Made by a program: the position numbers and the translations under genes
DNA from: an uncultured Oscillospiraceae bacterium
Lineage (GTDB): Bacteria; Bacillota; Clostridia; Oscillospirales; Ruminococcaceae
Direction of reading: 5' to 3'
DNA length: 64,000 bases
Assembly: GCA_934465295.1 (NCBI GenBank)
Contig: CAKSKU010000004.1
Coordinates: forward strand, 62,001 to 126,000
The notes under the pieces: generated by a model
Seen by the model: only the letters and a program-made list of their open reading frames with translations
The model's database searches: none
What the model was told of the DNA's origin: nothing
In this document: one piece after another, positions 8,570 to 16,882 of the stretch
How positions within the stretch are numbered: position 1 is the first letter of the stretch
Layout: every line of letters starts with the position of its first letter

Positions 8570-9245
8570 TCTGTCTTAATCTCCTTTCAAGCTTTGTAAC
8601 GAAGTGCGAAAGCACAACTACCATTACGAGGTAGATTATCGCAACGGAAATGAGCGGCATAAATGCGGAATAGGTCTGCGAACGAATGATATCGCCGCCT
8701 TTTGTGAGGTCCTGAACAGCGATATAACCCGAAACCGAGGTTTCCTTCAGCAGGACGATGCACTCATTTGCAAGCGCAGGAAGCACGTTTTTGAACGCCT
8801 GAGGAAGAATTATCGATATCATCGTCTGACGATAGTTAAGTCCGAGGCTTCTTCCTGCTTCAAACTGTCCGTCATCGATCGAAGCGATACCCGAACGGAC
8901 TATTTCCGCAACGTAAGCGCCCGAGTTGATACCGAATGCGATTATCGCAACGAATATCTTTGAGATAGGGACGCTTGCAAAGATAACGAAATAAATTATA
9001 AGGAGCTGAACAACAACAGGTGTTCCTCGGATAACGGTAAGATAGATCCTGCATAAAAAGTTTCCGACCTTCATTTTGCCCGTCTTATCGTGCGTGAAGC
9101 GGACTATCGCAATGATGAATCCGAGCACCATTCCTATAAGAACGGAGAAAAATGTTATCAGAAGCGTTGTTCCGAGACCGTTTGCAAGATAGTGCCAGCG
9201 GTCCTGCTCGATGAAATTCTGCTTAAAACTATCGACAAATCCCAA
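8556..9245 (-). CDS. Polar amino-acid ABC transporter permease
   Basis: A 229-residue HEQRLGQ/HisM-type permease with about five membrane segments. The EAA loop for ATPase contact reads EAGRSLGLNYRQTMISIILPQA (about 130-150). It forms the membrane channel, probably as a homodimer because only one permease gene is present. It sits between the binding-protein gene, from which it is separated by a hairpin, and the ATPase gene. Confidence 0.95.
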   Translation of the reverse strand: MGFVDSFKQNFIEQDRWHYLANGLGTTLLITFFSVLIGMVLGFIIAIVRFTHDKTGKMKVGNFLCRIYLTVIRGTPVVVQLLIIYFVIFASVPISKIFVAIIAFGINSGAYVAEIVRSGIASIDDGQFEAGRSLGLNYRQTMISIILPQAFKNVLPALANECIVLLKETSVSGYIAVQDLTKGGDIIRSQTYSAFMPLISVAIIYLVMVVVLSHFVTKLERRLRQSDRR

Positions 9246-9296
9246 ATCTACACTTCCCTTTCTGTTCTTTTATCAAATATTCGGCTTTTCCTAAAA

Positions 9297-9330
9297 ATCG
9301 CCGCACATAAGCATTTTTAAGTGCGGCGAT
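9297..9330 (-). terminator. Hairpin between binding-protein and permease genes
   Basis: A perfect 10-bp stem ATCGCCGCAC / GTGCGGCGAT. On the minus strand it is followed by TTTTAGGAAAA, a weak T-tract. It probably attenuates read-through so that the binding protein is made in excess. Confidence 0.7.
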
Positions 9331-9354
9331 GCATTTTGATATTTGAAGTAAAAA

Positions 9355-10134
9355 TTACTTCTTTCTTACGATGATTACCTGATTGGATTCTGTGTAAGGA
9401 TCGGAGAAGAGAACGTTCTTCATTCTGTCCTCGGTAATGGTCATACCTGCGCAGCCAACGTCTGCCTTGCCGGACTGAACTGCTGCGATGATGGAATCGA
9501 ATGCCATATCATCTATACGGAGTTCGTAGCCGAGCTTATCACAGATAGCTGTCATGATATCAACGTCAAAGCCAACGATATTGTCGCTTTCCTTGTATTC
9601 GTAAGGAGGGAACTCAGCATTTGTAGCCATAACGAGAGTGCCGTTGCTGTAGTCTGTGTCCTCGGGGGAAACATAAGGGAGCGTACCCTTTGTGTCGCCG
9701 CTGTAGTTGCTGCGGATATTTGCGAGAGTGCCGTCAGCTTCAAGCTCTGCGAGTGCACCGTTGATCTTTTCCTGAAGCTCTGTGTTGTCGAGCTTCATAG
9801 CGATAGCGTATTCTTCCTTTGCGAAAGGTTCGTCAAGGATCTCGATATCGTCATTCTTGGAAACGAAAACCTCGGCAGGCTCGCTGTCGATGATAACTGC
9901 GTCTACCTTGCCCTGCTTGAGAGCCTGAACAGCGTCAGCGCCCTTTGCGAACTTTTCAACTGTTGCGCCTTCGATGCCGTCAGCGTATGTATCGCCTGTT
10001 GTACCAAGCTGAACGCCGATAGACTTTCCGTTGAGGTCGTCAATGGAGTGAACGGTATTTGCGGGGACGCCGCAGCCTGTGAGCATTACGGCAGCCATAG
10101 AAACAGCCGCAACCATAGATAATAACTTTTTCAT
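9355..10134 (-). CDS. Amino-acid ABC transporter binding lipoprotein with permuted lobe order
   Basis: A 259-residue lipoprotein with signal peptide and lipobox LTGC (Cys21). It is clearly an SBP_bac_3-type binding protein, but the halves are swapped. Residues 29-144 (GKSIGVQLGTTGD, KQGKVDAVIID, EEYAIAMK, ELEADGTLANI) match what is normally the second half. Residues 165-259 (LVMATNAEFPPYEY, IVGFDVDIMTAI, FDSIIAAVQSGKADV, MTITEDR) match what is normally the mature N-terminus. A Gly/Pro/Asp linker (about 145-165) joins them. All usual parts seem present, so it is likely functional. It is first in the transporter operon. Confidence 0.9.
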   Translation of the reverse strand: MKKLLSMVAAVSMAAVMLTGCGVPANTVHSIDDLNGKSIGVQLGTTGDTYADGIEGATVEKFAKGADAVQALKQGKVDAVIIDSEPAEVFVSKNDDIEILDEPFAKEEYAIAMKLDNTELQEKINGALAELEADGTLANIRSNYSGDTKGTLPYVSPEDTDYSNGTLVMATNAEFPPYEYKESDNIVGFDVDIMTAICDKLGYELRIDDMAFDSIIAAVQSGKADVGCAGMTITEDRMKNVLFSDPYTESNQVIIVRKK

Positions 10135-10270
10135 AAAGCATATCCTTCCTTTTTCATAAAAATCTAACCTATATTATAGCACATCGATATGCAGAATTCA
10201 ACCGTTTCTATAAATTTTAATATTTATAGCATATTTATGCCGTAAAACCCTGCAAAATACAGTATTTTTG

Positions 10271-10299
10271 TTGACTTTTTGTATAAAATGTGCTAAAAT
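10271..10299 (+). promoter_or_regulatory. Sigma-A promoter of the serine hydrolase gene
   Basis: TTGACT (10271-10276), 17-base spacer, TAAAAT (10294-10299) with an extended TG two bases upstream. Confidence 0.75.
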
Positions 10300-10335
10300 A
10301 ACCGTGAAATAAAGCAAAAAAGGTGAACTTATACT

Positions 10336-11478
10336 ATGGATATGAAGAAAATTTCACAAGTAATGGACAATGCAATAAATTCGGGCGAGGAGGTCGGCGC
10401 AGCTGTCGTTATCGTCAGGGACGGAGCGCAGGTCGGCAGCTATGCCTGCGGTTACGCTGATGTCAAAAGCCAAAAGCCGATGCAGACCGACACCATCTGC
10501 CGAATGTTCTCCTGCTCGAAAATAGCAACTGCGGTCGCTGCGATGATATGCCTTGAACGTGGGCTTATCGCAATGGAGGACGAGCTGTGCCGATTTATCC
10601 CCGAGTTTGAACACTCGGAATATTATGCCGACGGCAAGCTTTACCCATGCAGCCGCAGGATAAAGGTCTCCGACCTGCTGAATATGACCTCGGGCATTGC
10701 GTACCCCTGCGACGAAAAGGGCGCAGAATCGATAAATACCGTCTGGTACGAGCTTGACCAAAGCTACCGTAAGGGCAATATGATGACGACCGCCGAATTC
10801 GCCCGAAGAGCCGCCAAGTCCCCTCTTCTCTTCGATGTCGGAGCAAAGTGGATGTACGGTTCAAGTGCTGATATCATGGGCGCAGTCATCGAAGCGGCAT
10901 CGGGTATGGAATACCGTGATTTCCTGAAAAAGAACATTTTTGAACCGCTCGGAATGTACGATACGGACTTCTTCGTGCCAAAGGAGAAGCGTGACAGACT
11001 TGGCAAAATATACGAATGTGCGGGAGAAGAGCCGAAAGAGTTCACGGGAACTAACCTTGCCATATTTGACTTTGAGGAAAAACCCAACTTCCAGTCGGGC
11101 GGCGCAGGACTTTTTTCCACGGCTGAGGACTACGCAAAGCTCGGAGCGGCACTTTCAACGGACGGCAAGGGCATCATAAGCCGCAAGACGGCAAGTTTTC
11201 TCTCGGTAAACTCGCTTTCGGAAAAGCAGAGGGAAACATTCACATGGGATTCGTGCAAAGGCTGCGGCTATGCTAACTTTATGCGGATAGTCGAAAACCG
11301 CAACAATGCAGGCATGACAGTTTCGGACGGCTCGTTCTGCTGGGACGGCTGGACGGGAACATACCTTATGAACGACCCTGCCGAAAAGCTTTCGATCTCT
11401 ATCACGATGCAGCGTGCAGGTGCAGGCACTACAAGGCTTGCAAAGGCTGTTATCAATGCGGCGGAAAGCTTGATATAA
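10336..11478 (+). CDS. Beta-lactamase-fold serine hydrolase (class C/EstB family)
   Basis: A 380-residue protein with the active-site SxxK as SCSK (about residue 55) and the second motif YGSS (YxS, about 175). The usual C-terminal HxG-like motif is not obvious. No signal peptide is visible, so it is probably cytoplasmic. Family members act as esterases, D-aminopeptidases or peptidases rather than true beta-lactamases, and the substrate cannot be told. It is a single-gene unit with its own promoter; a heptamer repeat follows the stop codon, then a bidirectional terminator shared with the aldolase gene. Confidence 0.88.
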   Translation: MDMKKISQVMDNAINSGEEVGAAVVIVRDGAQVGSYACGYADVKSQKPMQTDTICRMFSCSKIATAVAAMICLERGLIAMEDELCRFIPEFEHSEYYADGKLYPCSRRIKVSDLLNMTSGIAYPCDEKGAESINTVWYELDQSYRKGNMMTTAEFARRAAKSPLLFDVGAKWMYGSSADIMGAVIEAASGMEYRDFLKKNIFEPLGMYDTDFFVPKEKRDRLGKIYECAGEEPKEFTGTNLAIFDFEEKPNFQSGGAGLFSTAEDYAKLGAALSTDGKGIISRKTASFLSVNSLSEKQRETFTWDSCKGCGYANFMRIVENRNNAGMTVSDGSFCWDGWTGTYLMNDPAEKLSISITMQRAGAGTTRLAKAVINAAESLI

Positions 11479-11511
11479 ATTAGGAATTCGGAATGCGGAA
11501 TTCGGAATTAT
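11479..11511 (+). repeat. 3'-end heptamer array (copy R1)
   Basis: Directly after the TAA of the serine hydrolase: units GGAATTC, GGAATGC, GGAATTC, GGAATTA in tandem. Confidence 0.8.
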
Positions 11512-11546
11512 ATAAGCTGATTTATTTAAGTTATCTAAAGTTATAA

Positions 11547-11595
11547 AAAAACGGTGCAGCCACGAACATTAAATCGTGATTGCACCGTTTGTTTT
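11547..11595. terminator. Bidirectional terminator between serine hydrolase and aldolase
   Basis: Outer arms AACGGTGCA / TGCACCGTT and an inner CACGA/TCGTG stem, flanked by A-rich and T-rich tracts on the two sides. It serves both convergent genes. Confidence 0.85.
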
Positions 11596-11624
11596 ATTCA
11601 TTACTATGCACAGAACCGAAAAAT

Positions 11625-11660
11625 ATAATTCCGAATTCCGAATTCATAATTCCGAATTTA
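11625..11660 (-). repeat. 3'-end heptamer array (copy R2)
   Basis: Two bases after the aldolase stop, read on the minus strand: GGAATTA, TGAATTC, GGAATTC, GGAATTA. Same sense relative to its gene as R1. Confidence 0.8.
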
Positions 11661-11662
11661 AC

Positions 11663-12532
11663 TTAAGCCTTGCCAACAGAACCGAAGAGTTCCATCTTTT
11701 CCTTAACAGTAGCCTTGATAGCTTCTGCGCCTGGAGCGAGGAGCTTACGAGGGTCGAAGCCCTTGCCCTGCTGATCCTTGCCTTCTTCGATATACTTTCT
11801 TGTAGCTTCCTGGAATGCAAGCTGGCACTCTGTGTTAACGTTGATCTTTGCAACGCCGAGAGAAATTGCCTTCTTGATCATATCAGCAGGAATGCCTGTG
11901 CCGCCGTGGAGAACGAGAGGCATATCGCCAACCTTTTCCTTAACAGCTGCAAGTGTTTCAAAGGAAAGACCCGGCCAGTTTGCAGGATACTTACCGTGGA
12001 TGTTGCCAATACCTGCTGCGAGCATTGTTACGCCGAGGTCAGCGATCTGCTTGCACTCGTTGGGATCAGCACATTCGCCCATACCAACAACGCCGTCTTC
12101 TTCGCCGCCGATAGAACCAACTTCAGCTTCGAGGGAAAGACCGAGAACGTCACAGGCATTTACAAGAGCTGTTGTCTTTGCGATGTTTTCAGCGATAGGA
12201 TAGTGTGAACCATCGAACATAATGGAGGAGAAGCCTGCGTTGATGCAAGCCTTTGCGCCTTCAAAAGAGCCGTGGTCAAGGTGAAGAGCAACAGGAACAG
12301 TGATGTCGAGTTCTTCCATCATACCGTTTACCATGCCTACAACAGTCTTATAGCCGCACATATACTTGCCGGCACCTTCGGAAACACCGAGGATAACAGG
12401 AGATTTGAGTTCCTGTGCTGTGAGGAGGATAGACTTTGTCCATTCAAGGTTATTGATGTTGAACTGACCAACAGCGTACTTGCCGTCACGAGCCTTGTTC
12501 AGCATTTCTTTTGCGGAAACGAGTCTTGACAT
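11663..12532 (-). CDS. fba: Class II fructose-1,6-bisphosphate aldolase
   Basis: A 289-residue zinc aldolase that cleaves FBP to DHAP and glyceraldehyde-3-phosphate in glycolysis. Visible motifs are the zinc-ligand segment ALHLDHGSFEGAK, with the catalytic Asp, VVGMGECADPNEC, the Gly-rich phosphate loop LVLHGGTGIPADMIKKA, and INVNTECQLAF. I start it at ATG 12532 (MSRLVSAKEML) because AAAGGATG lies at normal spacing; an upstream in-frame ATG lacks a ribosome site. It has its own sigma-A promoter and a bidirectional terminator. Confidence 0.95.
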   Translation of the reverse strand: MSRLVSAKEMLNKARDGKYAVGQFNINNLEWTKSILLTAQELKSPVILGVSEGAGKYMCGYKTVVGMVNGMMEELDITVPVALHLDHGSFEGAKACINAGFSSIMFDGSHYPIAENIAKTTALVNACDVLGLSLEAEVGSIGGEEDGVVGMGECADPNECKQIADLGVTMLAAGIGNIHGKYPANWPGLSFETLAAVKEKVGDMPLVLHGGTGIPADMIKKAISLGVAKINVNTECQLAFQEATRKYIEEGKDQQGKGFDPRKLLAPGAEAIKATVKEKMELFGSVGKA

Positions 12533-12587
12533 AATAATATACATCCTTTCACGGGATAACACTATCCCATATTTAATATACGTTCAT

Positions 12588-12616
12588 ATTATACCACACA
12601 CGTTCACGGATTGCAA
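12588..12616 (-). promoter_or_regulatory. Sigma-A promoter of fba
   Basis: On the minus strand: TTGCAA (12616-12611), 17 bases, TATAAT (12593-12588). Confidence 0.7.
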
Positions 12617-12652
12617 GTATTTTTTGTTAATTTCTTATCATACACCGATAAT

Positions 12653-12684
12653 AAAAAAGCAGGCATACAACAGCGTACACCTGC
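12653..12684 (-). terminator. Terminator after the 12.7 kb hypothetical gene
   Basis: Stem GCAGG/CCTGC (12659-12684), extended by GTAC/GTAT-type pairing, followed on the minus strand by six T. Confidence 0.7.
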
Positions 12685-12692
12685 GATTTAAC

Positions 12693-13088
12693 TTAAAGGT
12701 CGAGCGACTTGATGGTATCTGCTACCTTATCGCAGAGAGCCATACAGGTTTTCTTGGGGCTGCCGAGCTGGCTGAACATTGTTGCAGCGCCATCTGTAAC
12801 AGCATCGAGAACATCAGATGCGATCTGATTTTTGATAGATTCGCCGAGACCTGCGATGATAGTGCTTCTCATAACTGTAAACTTGCCCTTATCGCCCGTG
12901 ATCCAGATCTGGTTCTCTCTGTCGATCTTCGGGAAGCAGATAACGGTATTGAAGCCGTGCTTCACGATAGACGGAACGCCTGCTTCAAAGGTAACGTCCT
13001 TGATCTTGTCAAAAAATTCTTCCAACGACATTGGAGTTTTTGTTTCAATCTTTATATTTTTGATGCCGAGCATTTCACCAAAGCCCAT
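12693..13088 (-). CDS. Conserved-looking small soluble protein, function unknown
   Basis: A 131-residue protein without signal peptide or membrane segment. I do not recognise the family. The middle has a beta-rich stretch (GFNTVICFPKIDRENQIWITG). The second half is helical with small residues (GESIKNQIASDVLDAVTDGA). The ATG at 13088 follows GGGAGGAATAAAT; an in-frame ATG 15 bases upstream is part of that ribosome site. It lies 40 bases after the TM2 gene and is probably co-transcribed with it. Confidence 0.7.
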   Translation of the reverse strand: MGFGEMLGIKNIKIETKTPMSLEEFFDKIKDVTFEAGVPSIVKHGFNTVICFPKIDRENQIWITGDKGKFTVMRSTIIAGLGESIKNQIASDVLDAVTDGAATMFSQLGSPKKTCMALCDKVADTIKSLDL

Positions 13089-13128
13089 ATTTATTCCTCC
13101 CAAGAAACTACTCTCAGCCGCAAATGTA

Positions 13129-13329
13129 TTAATCAGTCACCCAAGGTGTGCCGTCTTTTTTGGTAAACTTGCCTGTTGCGACCTGAATGATGTCAACTAT
13201 GTAACCGATTCCAAAGCAGCCGGCAGTACAGAGCCAAAGGATTCCTGTGCCGATCTTGCCTGCCATAAATCTGTGAACGCCGAATTCGCCAAGAAAAATT
13301 GTAATAAGAAGTGCAGGTACTTTTTCCAT
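13129..13329 (-). CDS. TM2-domain small membrane protein
   Basis: A 66-residue protein consisting of a single TM2 domain: two hydrophobic hairpin segments with GEFGVHRFMAGKIGTGILWL and GIGYIVDIIQVATGKF. TM2 proteins are widespread and mostly of unknown role. Start ATG 13329 follows GGAGGATCATATT. The first in-frame ATG (13344) is embedded in the ribosome site (ATGGAGG), the same arrangement as in the following gene. Confidence 0.85.
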   Translation of the reverse strand: MEKVPALLITIFLGEFGVHRFMAGKIGTGILWLCTAGCFGIGYIVDIIQVATGKFTKKDGTPWVTD

Positions 13330-13583
13330 AATATGATCCTCCATTTTGCGTATATCGCATTTTCATTTAAAATATGTAAACCACCTTTTCGGTGAGTTGC
13401 ACATCCTTCCTGAATGTGTTGGGTCGACATATAATTCATATTCATTTTTATTTTGAAATATGCTGTCAATTCATTTGTTTTATTCTATTCATTATTATAT
13501 CACAATTTTTGACTGTGTCAATATTAATTCATATTATTTTTATATTTTTAGTCATTTTCAGACATTCTTCTACATTAAATAGC
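13330..13583. other. Gene-free leader region before the TM2 gene
   Basis: AT-rich, with a small CACC-GAAA-GGTG hairpin near 13382-13395. No clear promoter or RNA family is recognised. Confidence 0.35.
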
Positions 13584-13624
13584 AAAAAAACAGCATAAAT
13601 TGTTTATAATCACAATTTATGCTG
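13584..13624 (-). terminator. Terminator of the XRE/membrane-protein operon
   Basis: A perfect 13-bp stem CAGCATAAATTGT / ACAATTTATGCTG, followed on the minus strand by seven T. Confidence 0.85.
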
Positions 13625-13652
13625 ATCTATTATAATATTATTGGGGAGCTTT

Positions 13653-14150
13653 TCACTCGTCCGCTTCATTCTCTTCAAGCTGGGCTTTCAGAACACGGTT
13701 GTTTTTCATTGCGCAGAGTGATATTAAAATACAGCTGATTATGATTATCTGCCATTGGATAATAAAGGCAATATCGCTCAATTCATACTCCGAACGACGA
13801 AAAATCTGAACCGCTTCAACGACTTCCAAAATAAAATAAACGGGTATCACCCACTTTGCCGACCAGCCTTTCGCAAATTTGGGGTTCATTATTCCCTTTT
13901 TCGCAGTCATATAGGCATATATGACGTAAAATACAAAAACAACGGCAAGCAATACAAGTGAAACTGCCATGCCCCAAAGATCGTTTGCTTTGCCGCAAAC
14001 CATCGTCAATATAAACGACACGATCAGCACAACAAAAAACATCGCTTTGAAAAGTCTGTAACCTATCTCGTGATTTTCTGCGATCTGCATTTCGTCATAG
14101 CCGGCTTCGTCAAAGATAGTTCCCGATAATGCGTTTTTTTCGTTTGCCAT
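13653..14150 (-). CDS. Small four-TM membrane protein, last gene of XRE operon
   Basis: A 165-residue protein with about four hydrophobic segments and charged ends (EENEADE at the C-terminus). It shares layout and local similarity with the preceding gene (GYDEMQIAENHEIGYRLFKAM versus GLDERQRSKSENIGFRCF), so the two look like diverged duplicates. It starts within the upstream stop (TAATG). The function is unknown. The arrangement of a small XRE regulator plus one or two such membrane proteins is a recurrent Firmicute cassette. Confidence 0.75.
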   Translation of the reverse strand: MANEKNALSGTIFDEAGYDEMQIAENHEIGYRLFKAMFFVVLIVSFILTMVCGKANDLWGMAVSLVLLAVVFVFYVIYAYMTAKKGIMNPKFAKGWSAKWVIPVYFILEVVEAVQIFRRSEYELSDIAFIIQWQIIIISCILISLCAMKNNRVLKAQLEENEADE

Positions 14151-14659
14151 TACTCTTCCTCCTTGTTCTGCTCATCAAGCACTTTGTTGTTTTTCAATCC
14201 GCAGAAGTAAAGCACGAAATTTTCTGCGGAAATCATTGCACACAGCACGGCAAGAACAACGCAATCCGTCATTTTATCCGAAGCGGAGATAAGATGACCT
14301 GCGCCCAAACCGAAAACAATAGCAAGCACAGCCGTGAATATCGCCTTTGCAAGACTTCCCGTTGAGAACGAAAAAGCCGTGATCCCGTTGATAACGCCCG
14401 CTTTCGCTGCACGGAGAGCGTATATGCAGTAGCAGACTATCGCCGCCGCAAAATAGCTGCCTGCGACTATCACGATAGGAATAGTTGTATCAACAACACA
14501 GCTTATAACGTACCACACGACCGTCATTACGAGCGAAGTGATATAAAGCTCACGAAAGCATCGGAATCCGATATTTTCGCTTTTGCTCCGCTGACGCTCG
14601 TCCAGCCCGTAGTCGCTGAAAACGGTCACATAATTTCTTTCCTTTTTCGTTTTTTTCAT
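14150..14659 (-). CDS. Small four-TM membrane protein, second gene of XRE operon
   Basis: A 169-residue protein with about four membrane segments and a Glu-rich tail. ATG 14659 is used because GGGAGGG precedes it. It begins 1 base after the regulator stop and ends in a TAATG overlap with its paralogue. The tight spacing suggests coupled translation of all three genes. Confidence 0.75.
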   Translation of the reverse strand: MKKTKKERNYVTVFSDYGLDERQRSKSENIGFRCFRELYITSLVMTVVWYVISCVVDTTIPIVIVAGSYFAAAIVCYCIYALRAAKAGVINGITAFSFSTGSLAKAIFTAVLAIVFGLGAGHLISASDKMTDCVVLAVLCAMISAENFVLYFCGLKNNKVLDEQNKEEE

Positions 14660-14660
14660 A

Positions 14661-14861
14661 TCAGTCACCCTCCCAGAAGATCTCGTCAAGTGTTTTTCCC
14701 AATGCTTTGCAGATATCTATACACAGATTGAGCGTAGGGTTGTAGTCGCCCTTTTCGATCGCATTTATGGTCTGTCTTGAAACGCCCGCTTTCTCGGCAA
14801 GCGTCTGCTGTGACATATCGAGAGCCGCCCTTGCGGATTTGAGTTTAAGATTCTTTGCCAC
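14661..14861 (-). CDS. XRE-family regulator, single HTH domain
   Basis: A 66-residue protein that is just one Cro/C1-type helix-turn-helix (MSQQTLAEKAGVSRQTINAIEKG, about 16-38), close to the YozG/SinR-like single-domain type. It is first of three tightly packed genes and probably represses its own operon: two TTTACA-N3-TGTMAA palindromes flank and cover its -35 box. The inducing signal is unknown. Confidence 0.9.
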   Translation of the reverse strand: MAKNLKLKSARAALDMSQQTLAEKAGVSRQTINAIEKGDYNPTLNLCIDICKALGKTLDEIFWEGD

Positions 14862-14882
14862 CCTATCACCTCCGACAATTTT

Positions 14883-14911
14883 ATAATAGCATATATTTTA
14901 CAGTTTGTCAA
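14883..14911 (-). promoter_or_regulatory. Promoter of the XRE operon
   Basis: Minus strand: TTGACA (14911-14906), 17 bases, TATTAT (14888-14883). Confidence 0.75.
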
Positions 14912-14932
14912 GTATATTTTACATATTGTAAA
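14897..14932 (-). promoter_or_regulatory. Twin palindromic operator
   Basis: TTTACA-GTT-TGTCAA (14897-14911) covers the -35 box. TTTACA-TAT-TGTAAA (14918-14932) lies upstream. Their centres are 21 bases apart, two helical turns. Confidence 0.6.
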
Positions 14933-14950
14933 GTTAATTTTTATTGGAGC

Positions 14951-14985
14951 AATAAAAATCCCCGAGAAAGAATATTTTCTCGGGG
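14951..14985 (-). terminator. Terminator downstream of the DHHW gene
   Basis: Stem CCCCGAGAAA / TTTCTCGGGG (14960-14985), followed on the minus strand by ATTTTTATT. Confidence 0.75.
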
Positions 14986-15039
14986 TTGGTTTGCATAAGA
15001 TTTTCAAAAAAATTTAATATGCGATACAGTGTGAAATTC

Positions 15040-15123
15040 GGGACGGGAAACCCGTCCCCTACAGAAAAAATCTGTGTAATTTTGCGGATTGCTAACGGGC
15101 GGATATAGAATCCGCCCCTACGG
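15040..15123. repeat. Two short GC-rich hairpin repeats
   Basis: GGGACGGG-AAA-CCCGTCCCC (15040-15059) and GGGCGGATATAGAATCCGCCCC (15097-15118), each followed by a TAC-type trailer. Relatives occur at 7485-7520 and 31239-31265. Confidence 0.6.
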
Positions 15124-15160
15124 AATCAAAGTGTTTCGTGACAAATATGCGGAACAAAAA

Positions 15161-15202
15161 TAATTCCGCATTCCGCATTCCGAATTCCGAATTCCGAATT
15201 AA
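15161..15202 (-). repeat. 3'-end heptamer array (copy R3)
   Basis: Directly after the DHHW stop on the minus strand: two GGAATTC, two GGAATGC and a closing GGAATTA. Confidence 0.8.
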
Positions 15203-16843
15203 TTAATTTCCCGTTACCGTAACGCTTTCCGTCTCCGTTTTCGGCGGAGCGGTCGTCACAGCCGTTTGCTCCTTTTTCTGAGTGGTGGTTTTCTTCTCAT
15301 CGGCGGTCTGCTCGGTGGTCTTCTTGTCTTTTTTCTTTTTGCCGCCGGAGGCTGTCGTTTCGCTCGGCGTTGTTTCGGTCTCTGCCACGGTCGTGACTAC
15401 CGAGCCTGTCGGCGAGCTGTAAAGATCCTCGATATGCTTTATGAGCGAGGAGGTGTTTGCAGCGAAGCAGTTATTGATGAAGAGAACATCGGTCGCACCT
15501 ATTTTCTTAATATAGCTGACGGCGTTCGTACCGAAATAGCGGATATCGATAACGTATATCTCCTCAAAATTATTGACGAGGAACGGCACAAAGGCGTTGC
15601 CGTAGGATTCCTTGAAAACGACTATCTTCCTGCCGTTTTGGGTGCTTGTTGTTATCTTGGTATGGATAGCGTCTGCGCCGAGGAACATTCCGTAGCAGTT
15701 TGCACCCTCGACATACTCGTGGAAAAGTGCGCCGCCGTTTTTCGGTGCAAGCGTATCATAATAGTAGGTCTGGACGGAGTAGGTCACATCGGGCGGCAGG
15801 AAGTAATGGAACTGCTCTGGGGCGTTGGCGAGGGTGATATCGTTCGTATAGCCATAGAGCGAGCCGACAAAGCCTTCCTTGACCTTTTCGGTATAGTCCG
15901 TGATAGGGTGATATTCCATTCCGAGTGCTTCGCAGAAAGCTGTATAAGCATAGTATGCGCCGAGCGGTGCCCAGTGGTGGTCTGTGCGCAGGTAGATATA
16001 CTCGTCGGTATGCTCCGAAAGCTTGGAATAGGCGTCTATCGGGGTAACATCGGGCGAAAGGCAGCTGTAAATATAGTCGATGGACTCCTTTTCAGAGGAG
16101 GAATATTTGCTGTATTTTTTCGGGAGATAGAACTCGACCGAGGTCGGGACTACCATATTATAGACGTTGACGTCGCCGAGAGCAGCCTTGTATTGATTTA
16201 TCGCAGCGGCATAACGTGCGCCCTGCTTTTTATTTCCGCCGAAGAGCATAACGCCTGCGTCCTCGCCGTACATTTTTACGCCGTCAACAACGATGCCGTT
16301 ATTGGAAAAGTCGGCAATGCCCGTTGTCTCGGACACGTTCGTCTCGGAAACGGCAGGCTCGGAGACAGATTCCTCTGCCTTTTCGCCTGCGCTGATATCG
16401 GTCTGCTGCGGAACGGGTTCTGTCTGCACAGGTTCGGTCAGGACAGGGGTTTCTTCAAGCGAATTGCCCTCATCGTCCGCAACGATATCCACCGTGCCGT
16501 AGAAGGTCGGTGAGCTTATCCCCATAGCCTTTTTCATACGGGAATTCAGCACAACGAGCTGCTCACGGAACGGCACTGTATCGGAAAAATGCTCCGCAAT
16601 GCCGCTGAAATATTCGCCGCTGAACAGTGCCTGCACTGAAAATTCGGGCATCGGCACAAGCTCACGCTTTTCCAGCTCGGAGGTCTTTGGACGGGGCAGC
16701 ACTGCAAGCATCACCGCCGTCAGTGCGATCACGCTCAGAATGACCGCCGCACTTATTTTATTGTAAAGCTTTAGGTTTTTCTTATAAGCCTTTGCGGCTT
16801 TTATTCTCTTTTCGAGCGATGGCTCTTTGTCTTTTGAACTCAT
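15203..16843 (-). CDS. DHHW/AlgX-like protein of an O-acyltransferase system
   Basis: A 546-residue protein with one N-terminal membrane anchor (about 32-50) and a large external domain. The DHHW-type motif is YLRTDHHWAPLGAYYAY (about 270). FKESYGNAFVPF further on is the SGNH/AlgJ-AlgX catalytic-Ser-like segment. A Thr/Lys-rich tail of about 60 residues ends the protein. Such proteins normally pair with an MBOAT acyltransferase to O-acetylate extracellular polysaccharide. Here the MBOAT gene lies 4 kb upstream on the same strand with a scarred segment between them. Confidence 0.85.
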   Translation of the reverse strand: MSSKDKEPSLEKRIKAAKAYKKNLKLYNKISAAVILSVIALTAVMLAVLPRPKTSELEKRELVPMPEFSVQALFSGEYFSGIAEHFSDTVPFREQLVVLNSRMKKAMGISSPTFYGTVDIVADDEGNSLEETPVLTEPVQTEPVPQQTDISAGEKAEESVSEPAVSETNVSETTGIADFSNNGIVVDGVKMYGEDAGVMLFGGNKKQGARYAAAINQYKAALGDVNVYNMVVPTSVEFYLPKKYSKYSSSEKESIDYIYSCLSPDVTPIDAYSKLSEHTDEYIYLRTDHHWAPLGAYYAYTAFCEALGMEYHPITDYTEKVKEGFVGSLYGYTNDITLANAPEQFHYFLPPDVTYSVQTYYYDTLAPKNGGALFHEYVEGANCYGMFLGADAIHTKITTSTQNGRKIVVFKESYGNAFVPFLVNNFEEIYVIDIRYFGTNAVSYIKKIGATDVLFINNCFAANTSSLIKHIEDLYSSPTGSVVTTVAETETTPSETTASGGKKKKDKKTTEQTADEKKTTTQKKEQTAVTTAPPKTETESVTVTGN

Positions 16844-16882
16844 TTGCGATTGTCCTTTTTGAGTAAAAATATATGTGAAAAC

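Noticed and set aside
15266..16513. A 415-codon plus-strand frame opposite the DHHW gene
   Set aside because: Shadow frame without start signals or motifs.
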